NCBI RefSeq assembly: GCF_027744825.2
Contig: NC_071339.1
Span: forward strand, 27,327,501 to 27,391,500
Direction of reading: 5' to 3'
Origin: Synchiropus splendidus
Lineage: Eukaryota; Chordata; Actinopteri; Syngnathiformes; Callionymidae
DNA: 64,000 nt
Positions 1 through 8,900 of this stretch are shown here, piece by piece. Positions within the stretch are counted from its first letter, which is position 1, and each line of letters begins with the position of its first letter. The translations under genes and the position numbers were made by a program. The notes beneath the pieces are model-generated. The model searched no databases. It saw only the letters and a list, made by a program, of their open reading frames with translations, and had not been told where the DNA came from.

Positions 1-66
1 CGACCTCTAGCGGCCGCCGTCGTTAAAGCATAGTATTAAAATCACAATGACGCTTAGCAGCAACAG

Positions 67-101
67 TTACTCAAACACCTTCAATAGTAAAATGACACCG
101 T
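67..101 (-). CDS. Candidate terminal exon D1
   Basis: On the minus strand a pyrimidine-rich stretch ends in TTTTAG at 102-103. The open segment after it reads DGVILLLKVFE and stops at TAA (67-69). It joins in phase 1, matching the donors of exons B and C. The short hydrophobic end suggests a 3' terminal coding exon. Four more copies follow at 1904-1938, 3083-3117, 4461-4495 and 6400-6434, one downstream of each A/B or C exon group. The exon is very short, so confidence is low. Confidence 0.3.
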
Positions 102-301
102 CTAAAAGCACATAGCCGGAACATAGACAAACCGCATTACAGATAAAACACACACACACGCACACACACACGCACGCACGCACGTACGCGCACACACACA
201 CACACACACACATACACACACACATAATAGCGAACATACAACCATTCAACTGATACTGAACGGCAGAGATGTGTTGAAAAAAATTGAGATTCGTATCTTA
301 C

Positions 302-370
302 CAAACGTTGGTGTTGGTGTTGGTGTTGAAGCGACAGGTAGAAGGTGTGGCGTGCTCGTTGTCTTTGTAT
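302..370 (-). CDS. Candidate exon B1 (Thr/Pro-rich)
   Basis: This 69-nt minus-strand segment is preceded by a T-rich tract ending in ATGAAAACAG and followed by GTAAGAT, a strong donor. It is phase 1-1 and encodes a Thr/Pro-rich peptide containing STPTPTPTFG. Copies occur at 5341-5409 and 6613-6681. A mucin-like linker is inferred from composition only. Confidence 0.5.
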
Positions 371-447
371 CTGTTTTCATGTGAAAAAATAAATAAATAA
401 ATACAGCAGTGAAACGTAAACTATCACTCCAAAATGTTTTTTCCCAC

Positions 448-525
448 CTCCTATCAGCTGAGGCGTCTGGTGAGTTAAAGAATCAACGAGCGGGTGCCCT
501 ACTCCTTCGACCTCTGACTGATCGT
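448..525 (-). CDS. Candidate exon A1
   Basis: This 78-nt minus-strand segment has an acceptor ending in ATGAAAACAG, the same last ten bases as the exon B acceptor, and the donor GTGGGA. It is phase 1-1 and encodes DDQSEVEGVGHPLVDSLTHQ followed by TPQLIG. It lies directly 5' of exon B on the minus strand in all three copies (A1, A2, A3). Confidence 0.45.
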
Positions 526-770
526 CTGTTTTCATACGCACAGGCGTTGAATAAAACAAAAAACATAGGTAGTTAAATATAAAATACATCGACAGACTGT
601 GGTTAAAATACTTTTTTTTATTGAACTGAATGTTTTGCTCTCACCGTTGAACAGTTGGAGCGACCCGTTCAATGAATGATCAGCATCCACAGGGTCCGGA
701 TGACTTCCCGGTCGTGTCTGATTTCCGGGTTCCGGGTGATCTTTTCAAGCACACACACACACACACACAC

Positions 771-992
771 AAGTATTTCTTTCTTTTTGTTTTGGTATCC
801 GGGGCGATGTCCGCGGCTTGTCTGTGGTTGCTGGCTGTGCTGATGGTGTCGGCGACGGTGGCTGTGGAGGTGCGGATAGCCCAGATGCCGACGTCGAGTC
901 TTCAGCAGGGAACGGTCCGGATAGTAGATCCAGAGGTACTGAGGAAACCGGCGTCGATGTCTCCCACAAAGGCCAAGACCCAGAGGGGAGAG
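771..992 (-). CDS. Candidate exon C1 (Pro/Ser/Thr-rich)
   Basis: This 222-nt minus-strand segment (74 codons, phase 1-1) follows a good acceptor, a T/G-rich tract ending TTCTGTTTCAG, and ends at a weak donor at the start of a TG tract. The peptide is rich in Pro, Ser and Thr (for example LSAPPQPPSPTPSA), like an extracellular stalk. Three near-identical copies lie at 2051-2272, 3228-3449 and 4606-4827. The plus strand of the same segment also has an 81-codon open frame, so the coding strand is not settled. Splice signals and the phase match to the neighbouring exons favour minus. Confidence 0.45.
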
Positions 993-1148
993 CTGAAACA
1001 GAATACCGACAACAATACAAATGTAAATACAATCTAGAAGCAAGACCTCGGATAGCAGTTAATATGATATTAATATAAACAGAGTGTAAATGTAGGGATC
1101 TACTAAGGATCAACATTTAAAGCGTAAAAACAAATAGTAAATCACTAG

Positions 1149-1860
1149 TGTATACTGTCATTAAACCACATTACAATTAGTAAAATCACGACCTCTAGTG
1201 GACGCCGTCGTTTAACCACATTACAGTTAGTAAAATCACGACCTCTAGTGGCCGCCGTCGTTAAAGCACATTACAATTAGTAAAATCACGACCTCTAGTG
1301 GCCGCCGTCGTTAAACCACATTACAGTTAGTAAAATCACGACCTCTAGTGGCCGCCGTCGTTAAACCACATTACAGTTAGTAAAATCACGACCTCTAGTG
1401 GCCGCCGTCGTTAGAGCACATTACAGTTAGTAAAATGACTACCTCTAGTGGCCGCCGTCGTTAAAGCACATTACAGTTAGTAAAATCACCACCTCTAGTG
1501 GCTGCCGTCGTTAAAGCACATTACAATTAGTAAAATCCCGACCTCTAGTGGCCGCCGTCGTTAAAGCACATTGCAGTTAGTAAAATCACGACCTCTCGTG
1601 GCCGCCGTCGTTAAAGCACATTACAGTTAGTAAAATCACGACCTCTAGCGGCCGCCGTCGTTAAAGCACATTGCAGTTAGTAAAATCACGACCTCTAGTG
1701 GCTGCCGTCGTTAAAGCTAATTACAGTTAGTAAAATCACCACCTCTAGCGGCCGCCGTCGTTAAAGCACATTACAGTTAGTAAAATCACGACCTCTAGTG
1801 GTCGCCATCGTTAAAGCATAGTGTGAAATAGTAATCGCGACCTCTAGTGTCCGTCGTCGT
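1149..1860. repeat. 50-bp minisatellite block 1
   Basis: About 14 tandem copies of an exact 50-bp unit containing TTAAAGCACATTACAGTTAG and then the CTCTAGTGGCCGCCGTCG core. Units differ by single substitutions such as cac/cca, agt/aat and tgg/cgg. The same repeat forms blocks at 2445-3047, 3620-4425, 5000-5330 and 5623-6366, and a partial block at the left edge of the window. Adjacent units are contiguous with no unique spacers. Confidence 0.95.
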
Positions 1861-1903
1861 TAAAGCATAGTAGTAAAATCACAATGACGCTTAGCAGCAA
1901 CAG

Positions 1904-1938
1904 TTACTCAAACACCTTCAATAGTAAAATGACACCGT
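1904..1938 (-). CDS. Candidate terminal exon D2
   Basis: Same as D1: acceptor TTTTAG, phase 1 entry, TAA stop. It lies just 3' of exon C2 on the minus strand. Confidence 0.3.
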
Positions 1939-2050
1939 CTAAAAGCACATAGCCGGAACATAGACAAACCGCATTACAGATAAAACACACACACACGCAC
2001 ACACACACGCACGGACGCACGTACGCGCACACACACACACACACACACAC

Positions 2051-2272
2051 AAGTATTTCTTTCTCTTTGTTTTGGTATCCGGGGCGATGTCCGCGGCTTG
2101 TCTGTGGTTGCTGGCGGTGCTGATGGTGTCGGCGACGGTGGCTGTGGAGGTGCGGATAGCCCAGATGCCGACGTCGAGTCTTCAGCAGGGAACGGTCCGG
2201 ATAGTAGATCCAGAGGTACTGAGGAAACCGGCGTCAATGTCTCCCACAAAGGCCAAGACCCAGAGGGGAGAG
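2051..2272 (-). CDS. Candidate exon C2
   Basis: Second copy of the 222-nt exon C. It has the same splice borders and phase as C1. In the minus-strand frame it carries Ser-to-Leu relative to C3 and C4. Confidence 0.45.
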
Positions 2273-2444
2273 CTGAAACAGAATACCGACAACAACACAA
2301 ATGTAAATACAATCTAGAAGCAAGACCTCGGATAGCAGTTAATATGATATTAATATAAACAGAGTGTAAATGTAGGGATCTACTAAGGATCAACATTTAA
2401 AGCGTAAAAACAAATAGTAAATCACTAGTGTATACTCTCATTAA

Positions 2445-3047
2445 ACCACTTTACAATAAGTAAAATCACGACCTCTAGTGGACGCCGTCGTTAAACCACA
2501 TTACAGTTAGTAAAATCACGACCTCTAGTAGCCGCCGTCGTTAAAGCACATTACAATTAGTAAAATCACGACCTCTAGCGGCCGCCGTCGTTAAACCACA
2601 TTACAATTAGTAAAATCCCGACCTCTAGTGGCCGCCGTCGTTAAAGCACATTACAGTTAGTAAAATCACGACCTCTCGTGGCCGCCGTCGTTAAAGCACA
2701 TTACAGTTAGTAAAATCACGACCTCTAGCGGCCGCCGTCGTTAAAGCACATTGCAGTTAGTAAAATCACGACCTCTAGTGGCTGCCGTCGTTAAAGCTAA
2801 TTACAGTTAGTAAAATCACGACCTCTAGCGGCCGCCGTCGTTAAAGCACATTACAATTAGTAAAATCACGACCTCTAGTGGCCGCCGTCGTTAAAGCACA
2901 TTACAGTTAGTAAAATCACGACCTCTAGTGGCCGCCGTCGTTAAAGCATGGTGTAAATTAGTAATCCCGACCTCTAGTGGTCGCCATCGTTAAAGCATAG
3001 TGTGAAATAGTAATCGCGACCTCTAGTGTCCGTCGTCTTTAAAGCAT
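2445..3047. repeat. 50-bp minisatellite block 2
   Basis: About 12 units of the 50-bp repeat. It separates the C2 and D3 parts of the array. The spacing between successive exon C copies is 1280, 1177 and 1378 bp, so it changes by close to whole numbers of 50-bp units. Confidence 0.93.
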
Positions 3048-3082
3048 AGTAGTAAAATCACAATGACGCTTAGCAGCAACAG

Positions 3083-3117
3083 TTACTCAAACACCTTCAA
3101 TAGTAAAATGACACCGT
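3083..3117 (-). CDS. Candidate terminal exon D3
   Basis: Same as D1, located just 3' of exon C3 on the minus strand. Confidence 0.3.
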
Positions 3118-3227
3118 CTAAAAGCACATAGCCGGAACATAGACAAACCGCATTACAGATAAAACACACACACACGCACACACACACGCACGGACGCACG
3201 TACGCGCACACACACACACACACACAC

Positions 3228-3449
3228 AAGTATTTCTTTCTCTTTGTTTTGGTATCCGGGGCGATGTCCGCGGCTTGTCTGTGGTTGCTGGCGGTGCTGA
3301 TGGTGTCGGCGACGGTGGCTGTGGAGGTGCGGATAGCCCAGATGCCGACGTCGAGTCTTCAGCAGGGAACGGTCCGGATAGTAGATCCAGAGGTACTGAG
3401 GAAACCGGCGTCGATGTCTCCCACAAAGGCCAAGACCCAGAGGGGAGAG
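3228..3449 (-). CDS. Candidate exon C3
   Basis: Third copy of the 222-nt exon C, with intact acceptor and phase. Confidence 0.45.
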
Positions 3450-3619
3450 CTGAAACAGAATACCGACAACAACACAAATGTAAATACAATCTAGAAGCAA
3501 GACCTCGGATAGCAGTTAATATGATATTAATATAAACAGAGTGTAAATGTAGGGATCTACTAAGGATCAACATTTAAAGCGTAAAAACAAATAGTAAATC
3601 ACTAGTGTATACTCTCATT

Positions 3620-4425
3620 AAACCACTTTACAATAAGTAAAATCACGACCTCTAGTGGACGCCGTCGTTAAACCACATTACAGTTAGTAAAATCACGACC
3701 TCCAGTAGCCGCCGTCGTTAAAGCACATTACAATTAGTAAAATCACGACCTCTAGCGGCCGCCGTCGTTAAACCACATTACAGTTAGTAAAATCACGACC
3801 TCTAGTGGACGCCGTCTTTAAACCACATTACAATTAGTAAAATCCCGACCTCTAGCGGCCGCCGTCGTTAAAGCACATTACAATTAGTAAAATCACGACC
3901 TCTAGTGGCCGCCGTCGTTAAAGCACATAACAGTTAGTAAAATCGCGACCTCTAGTGGCCGCCATCGTTAAAGCACATAACAGTTAGTAAAATCGCGACC
4001 TCTAGTGGCCGCCGTCGTTAAAGCACATTACAATTAGTAAAATCACGACCTCTAGTGGCCGCCGTCGTTAAAGCACATTACAATTAGTAAAATCACGACC
4101 TCTAGTGGCCGCCGTCGTTAAAGCACATTACAGTTAGTAAAATCACGACCTCTAGCGGCCGCCGTCGTTAAAGCACATTGCAGTTAGTAAAATCACGACC
4201 TCTAGTGGCTGCCGTCGTTAAAGCTAATTACAGTTAGTAAAATCCCGACCTCTAGCGGCCGCCGTCGTTAAAGCACATTACAATTAGTAAAATCACGACC
4301 TCTAATGGCCGCCGTCGTTAAAGCACATTACAGTTAGTAAAATCACGACCTCTAGTGGTCGCCATCGTTAAAGCATAGTGTGAAATAGTAATCGCGACCT
4401 CTAGTGTCCGTCGTCGTTAAAGCAT
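3620..4425. repeat. 50-bp minisatellite block 3
   Basis: About 16 units of the 50-bp repeat, the longest block in the window. Confidence 0.93.
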
Positions 4426-4460
4426 AGTAGTAAAATCACAATGACGCTTAGCAGCAACAG

Positions 4461-4495
4461 TTACTCAAACACCTTCAATAGTAAAATGACACCGT
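4461..4495 (-). CDS. Candidate terminal exon D4
   Basis: Same as D1, located just 3' of exon C4 on the minus strand. Confidence 0.3.
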
Positions 4496-4605
4496 CTAAA
4501 AGCACATAGCCGGAACATAGACAAACCGCATTACAGATAAAACACACACACACGCACACACACACGCACGGACGCACGTACGCGCACACACACACACACA
4601 CACAC

Positions 4606-4827
4606 AAGTATTTCTTTCTCTTTGTTTTGGTATCCGGGGCGATGTCCGCGGCTTGTCTGTGGTTGCTGGCGGTGCTGATGGTGTCGGCGACGGTGGCTGT
4701 GGAGGTGCGGATAGCCCAGATGCCGACGTCGAGTCTTCAGCAGGGAACGGTCCGGATAGTAGATCCAGAGGTACTGAGGAAACCGGCGTCGATGTCTCCC
4801 ACAAAGGCCAAGACCCAGAGGGGAGAG
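4606..4827 (-). CDS. Candidate exon C4
   Basis: Fourth copy of the 222-nt exon C. It is the first C copy met by a minus-strand transcript. Confidence 0.45.
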
Positions 4828-4999
4828 CTGAAACAGAATACCGACAACAACACAAATGTAAATACAATCTAGAAGCAAGACCTCGGATAGCAGTTATTAT
4901 GATATTAATATAAACAGAGTGTAAATGTAGGGATCTACTAAGGATCAACATTTAAAGCGTAAAAACAAATAGTAAATCACTAGTGTATACTCTCATTAA

Positions 5000-5330
5000 A
5001 CCACTTTACAATAAGTAAAATCACGACCTCTAGTGGCCGCCGTCGTTAAAGCACATTACAATTAGTAAAATCACGACCTCTAGCGGCCGCCGTCGTTAAA
5101 CCACATTACAGTTAGTAAAATCACGACCTCTAGTGGACGCCGTCGTTAAACCACATTACAATTAGTAAAATCACGACCTCTAGTGGTCGCCGTCGTTAAA
5201 GCACATTACAGTTAGTAAAATCACGACCTCTAGTGGCCACCGCCGTTAAAGCACATTACAATTAGTAAAATCACGACCTCTCGTGGCCGCCGTCGTTAAA
5301 GCACATTACAATTAGTAAAATCACGACCTT
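5000..5330. repeat. 50-bp minisatellite block 4
   Basis: About 6-7 units. The block is cut abruptly at about 5329 by the A2/B2 exon segment and resumes at about 5626 inside repeat sequence. The exon pair therefore looks inserted or recombined into the array. Confidence 0.9.
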
Positions 5331-5340
5331 CGTATCTTAC

Positions 5341-5409
5341 CAAACGTTGGTGTTGGTGTTGGTGTTGAAGCGACAGGTAGAAGGTGTGGCGTGCTCGTTG
5401 TCTTTGTAT
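5341..5409 (-). CDS. Candidate exon B2
   Basis: Second copy of the 69-nt exon B, with intact acceptor and GTAAGAT donor. Confidence 0.45.
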
Positions 5410-5486
5410 CTGTTTTCATGTGAAAAAATAAATAAATAAATACAGCAGTGAAACGTAAACTATCACTCCAAAATGTTTTTTCCCAC

Positions 5487-5564
5487 CTCCTATCAGCTGA
5501 GGCGTCTGGTGAGTTAAAGAATCAACGAGCGGGTGCCCTACTCCTTCGACCTCTGACTGATCGT
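5487..5564 (-). CDS. Candidate exon A2
   Basis: Second copy of the 78-nt exon A. The A2/B2 pair sits in a segment of about 295 bp embedded in the 50-bp array and has no D exon or CA tract of its own. Confidence 0.45.
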
Positions 5565-5622
5565 CTGTTTTCATACGCACAGGCGTTGAATAAAACAAAA
5601 AACATAGGTAGTTAAATATAAA

Positions 5623-6366
5623 AAAGTAAAATCACGACCTCTAGTGGCCGCCGTCGTTAAAGCACATTACAATTAGTAAAATCACGACCTCTAGCGGCCG
5701 CCGTCGTTAAACCACATTACAGTTAGTAAAATCACGACCTCTAGTGGACGCCGTCGTTAAACCACATTTCAATTAGTAAAATCACGACCTCTAGTGGCCG
5801 CCGTCGTTAAAGCACATTACAGTTAGTAAAATCACGACCTCTAGCGGCCGCCGTCGTTAAACCACATTACAGTTAGTAAAATCACGACCTCTAGTGGCCG
5901 CCGTCGTTAAAGCACATTACAGTTAGTAAAATCACGACCTCTAGTGGCCGCCGTCATTAAAGCACATTACAGTTAGTAAAAATCACGACCTCTAGTGGCC
6001 GCCGTCGTTAAAGCACATTACAGTTAGTAAAATCACGACCTCTAGTGGCCGCCGTCGTTAAAGCACATTACAATTAGTAAAATCACGACCTCTAGCGGCC
6101 GGCGTCGTTAAAGCACATTGCAGTTAGTAAAATCACGACCTCTAGCGGCCGGCGTCGTTAAAGCACATTACAGTTAGTAAAATCACGACCTCTAGCGGCC
6201 GCCGTCGTTAAAGCACATTACAGTTAGTAAAATCACGACCTCTAGTGGCCGCCGTCGTTAAAGCATAGTGTAAAATAGTAATCCCGACCTCTAGTGGTCG
6301 CCGTCGTTAAAGCATAGTGTGAAATAGTAATCGCGACCTCTAGTGTCCGTCGTCGTTAAAGCATAG
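5623..6366. repeat. 50-bp minisatellite block 5
   Basis: About 15 units of the 50-bp repeat, ending in the diverged units that precede each D exon. Confidence 0.93.
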
Positions 6367-6399
6367 TAGTAAAATCACAATGACGCTTAGCAGCAACAG

Positions 6400-6434
6400 T
6401 TACTCAAACACCTTCAATAGTAAAATGAGACCGT
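6400..6434 (-). CDS. Candidate terminal exon D5
   Basis: Same as D1 with one Val-to-Leu change (DGLILLLKVFE). It lies 3' of exon B3 on the minus strand. Confidence 0.3.
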
Positions 6435-6503
6435 CTAAAAGCACATAGCCGGAACATAGACAAACCGCATTGCAGATAAAACACACACACACGCACGCAC
6501 GTA

Positions 6504-6539
<36 letters not shown>

Positions 6540-6612
6540 AGCGAACATACAACCATTCAACTGATACTGAACGGTAGAGATGTGTTGAAAAAAATTGAGA
6601 TTCGTATCTTCC

Positions 6613-6681
6613 CAAACGTTGGTGTTGGTGTTGGTGTTGAAGCGACAGGTAGAAGGTGTGGCGTGCTCGTTGTCTTTGTAT
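6613..6681 (-). CDS. Candidate exon B3 with damaged donor
   Basis: Third copy of exon B. The donor that reads GTAAGAT in B1 and B2 reads GGAAGAT here, because plus-strand TCTTAC has become TCTTCC at 6608-6613. The acceptor and phase are unchanged. The exon may be skipped or may use another donor. Confidence 0.4.
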
Positions 6682-6758
6682 CTGTTTTCATGTGAAAAAA
6701 TAAATAAATAAATACAGCAGTGAAACGTACACTATCACTCCAAAATGTTTTTTCCCAC

Positions 6759-6836
6759 CTCCTATCAGCTGAGGCGTCTGGTGAGTTAAAGAATCAACGA
6801 GCGGGTGCCCTACTCCTTCGACCTCTGACTGATCGT
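6759..6836 (-). CDS. Candidate exon A3
   Basis: Third copy of exon A, with intact borders. It is the first of the repeated exon types after E3 on the minus strand. Confidence 0.45.
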
Positions 6837-7060
6837 CTGTTTTCATACGCACAGGCGTTGAATAAAACAAAAAACATAGGTAGTTAAATATAAAATACAT
6901 CGACAGACTGTGGTTAAAATACTTTTTTTTTATTGAACTGAATGTTTTGCTCTCACCGTTGAACAGTTGGAGCGACCCGTTCAATGAATGATCAGCATCC
7001 ACAGGGTCCGGATGACTTCCCGGTCGTGTCTGATTTCCGGGTTCCGGGTGACCTTTTCAT

Positions 7061-7061
<1 letters not shown>

Positions 7062-7115
<54 letters not shown>
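7062..7115. repeat. (CA)n microsatellite
   Basis: About 27 CA dinucleotides. Shorter CA tracts sit beside every A/B and C exon further left. They account for the Cys/Val and His/Thr runs seen in several translated frames. Confidence 0.97.
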
Positions 7116-7118
<3 letters not shown>

Positions 7119-7252
7119 GCATGTATATACACTTAATAAATACCGCTATTCTTTACCTAGTTATCGTAATTATGATTAGAATCGCTGTCTCCTTCTCACC
7201 AATGACTCGCGCCGGTCCTGTCTTCCGTGCCGAATTAACCGTCGCTTACGGC

Positions 7253-7506
7253 TCAGAGAGCGTTGGTTACTCCCCTTCGCTCGATTTCCTGTACTCGGCC
7301 CCGGACGAACTCGTCCTCGCTGTCGATTATTATAATACACGGCGTGTTCTGAGCCTCGGTGCCGCTGACTTGAAGACTCGCTCTCAGATTCACAGCCGAC
7401 AGATCCGCACGGGCATCTCCGTCTTCAAAAGTTACACGCATTAACCGCTCAAGCTCCTCAGCGCCGATCAGCGTCTCCGGGAAGTTATTCGCGGAGGCGA
7501 TAATAT
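7253..7506 (-). CDS. Candidate exon E3
   Basis: The minus-strand acceptor CTTCTATTTTTCAG leads into an open segment of about 84 codons ending at TGA (7253-7255). It enters in phase 1, matching E2. It is acidic and includes GAEELERLMRVTFEDGDARA and PCIIIIDSEDEFVRG. It could be a true last exon or could have lost a donor; a good donor motif (CTAG then GTAAAG) lies further on at about 7160. A diverged relative of the LMR-TFEDG motif occurs at 23714-23808. No family is recognised. Confidence 0.45.
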
Positions 7507-7585
7507 CTGAAAAATAGAAGTGCGGCTGTTGTAACACATAATAGAGATATTAACAACGAATTATAAAATAATTCAATATTTTTAC

Positions 7586-7633
7586 CAGTATCACTCTGCG
7601 TTAAATGAACGTCACACAGATGAGTGACGACGT
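7586..7633 (-). CDS. Candidate exon E2
   Basis: A 48-nt minus-strand exon with a strong acceptor (CTCTTTTCATTGACAG) and the donor GTAAAA. It is phase 1-1 and encodes DVVTHLCDVHLTQSDTG. Two relatives lie at 23598-23645 and 23835-23882. Three conserved 48-nt copies with the same borders support a real exon. Confidence 0.55.
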
Positions 7634-7789
7634 CTGTCAATGAAAAGAGACATGGTACGTGATAAACATGGCGTAACGTTTTTATTATACTTATATATGT
7701 AAATGTAAATACATAGATACACATATATGTATATACTTATATGTATACTGTATAGATATAGATAGATGGATAGATAGATAAATATTCAC

Positions 7790-7893
7790 CTACAACGTGC
7801 AGAGGAAGAGGCATCCATGGGTAGTCTGGAGTCCTTTTGGAAAGGAGGATGAAGTTCTGGAAGGTCTGGTCAACAGCGAAGGTTACCCCGGAA
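7790..7893 (-). CDS. Candidate exon E1
   Basis: A 104-nt minus-strand exon with acceptor ATTTTACATCAG and donor GTGAATA, ending in phase 1 to match E2. It encodes SGVTFAVDQTFQNFILLSKR followed by TPDYPWMPLPLHVV. A copy at 24060-24162 is one base shorter and therefore frameshifted. This is the most 5' exon I can place; no start codon or promoter was found upstream. Confidence 0.5.
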
Positions 7894-8094
7894 CTGATGT
7901 AAAATGTGGTATGTTTCGGTGTCTGAGAAAGAGTCAGGCATAATGCCTGTTGTCACACCGCTGTTTACCCCTTTTTTAAGTATTTCCTGAGTAAGTAAAA
8001 TTGCATCGTTTAAAACTCACACAGGGTGTAAAATTAAATAGACTGATTCAACAGAAACTCATATGAGTTGAATAGCTGTGTTATTTGAACTAAT

Positions 8095-8290
8095 GCTGAA
8101 AACTAAAGTATTTCTTTCTTTTGTTTTATCCTTGTTCACTCAACCTTATTTTCTGAAAACTAAAAGTATTTCTTTCTTTTGTTTTATCCTTGTTCACTCA
8201 ACCTTATTTTCTGAAAACTAAAAGTATTTCTTTCTTTTGTTCTATTCTGAAAACTAAAAGTATTTCTCAAACAAGTACAAATTATCTGTT
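8095..8290. repeat. 59-bp short tandem repeat
   Basis: Three to four copies of a 59-bp unit containing CTGAAAACTAAAAGTATTTC and then TTTCTTTTGTTTTATCC. A further partial copy lies near 8530. Confidence 0.85.
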
Positions 8291-8714
8291 TAAACGCATT
8301 TTGAAAAATGGTGCATGAGTTGGGTAGCTGCGTTGTTTGAACTATTAGTGAAGACTAAGAAGTGTTTTCTTTCTACTGTTTTATCTTTAAGAAATATTTC
8401 AAGAATGAAAAACTTCTTCATAAGATGTTAAATAACTTCTAAAATGTTTAAACCCGAAATAATATTGTAGCTACTAATGTGTTTTGATTATTTAGCCTGC
8501 AATGCAGAAACAGTTCAAACATTGACTAATGCTGAAAACTAAAAGTATTTCTTTCTTTTTGTTTTACCCCTTTTTTTTTTACCTACACCCCTAAGGTAAT
8601 CCTCCCGGTGTCTCATCACACACCCACCCTCCCGCTGACCCTGCCTGACCCTTGCGTCTGTGAGGATGTAGCTGACCCCCACCCCCTGCATCACACAAGG
8701 GTGAAGCTACCCCT

Positions 8715-8900
8715 TGGACCTTCATTATTTTAATTTCCTGTTGATATAAAAATGGGGAGGGTAATTATTTTAATTTCTTTTTGATATAAAAAGGGGTGGG
8801 GTTTATTACTTCCGGAAGGGGAGGGTTTTATTACTCCCGGGGGACCATCAATCATACAGATTTGACATATAGTGGTCTCCTTCATCTCTCTGTCTATTTA
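8715..8900 (+). repeat. AT/GGGGAGGG minisatellite element, copy 1
   Basis: Short tandem units of the type ATTTTAATTTCNTTNTGATA and then TAAAAAGGGGAGGG, followed by a unique tail (GACCATCAATCATACAG). The same unit and tail occur in reverse orientation at about 38650-38935, so this is a dispersed element rather than a local expansion. Confidence 0.75.

Larger units (their letters stand above)
1..7893 (-). other. Modular minus-strand gene with repeated phase-1 exons (unrecognised)
   Basis: Read on the minus strand, this region holds a series of short open segments, most bordered by AG at the 5' side and GT at the 3' side. From right to left they are E1, E2, E3, A3, B3, D5, A2, B2, C4, D4, C3, D3, C2, D2, C1, A1, B1, D1. 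E2, A, B and C are multiples of three (48, 78, 69, 222 nt) and begin and end in phase 1, so they can be added or lost without shifting the frame. A, B and C encode Pro/Thr/Ser-rich peptide like an O-glycosylated stalk. The introns contain 50-bp minisatellite and CA tracts. I recognise no family. The gene probably continues beyond the left edge. A decayed noncoding amplification is the main alternative. Confidence 0.45.

Noticed and set aside
67..249. Cys/Val-rich ORFs around CA/GT tracts (also at 1974-2396, 3118-3573, 6400-6615, 21491-21707)
   Set aside because: The Cys/Val or His/Thr runs are translations of dinucleotide repeats. Only short splice-bounded parts next to them were kept.
1149..6366. 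Regular 50-bp repeats resembling a CRISPR array
   Set aside because: Units are contiguous copies of one sequence with no unique spacers, in eukaryotic DNA with spliced-exon signals and no cas genes.
7121..7444. Plus-strand 107-codon ORF opposite exon E3
   Set aside because: It is the complement of the minus-strand exon, which has a good acceptor and a phase match to E2. The plus frame has no splice or promoter support.
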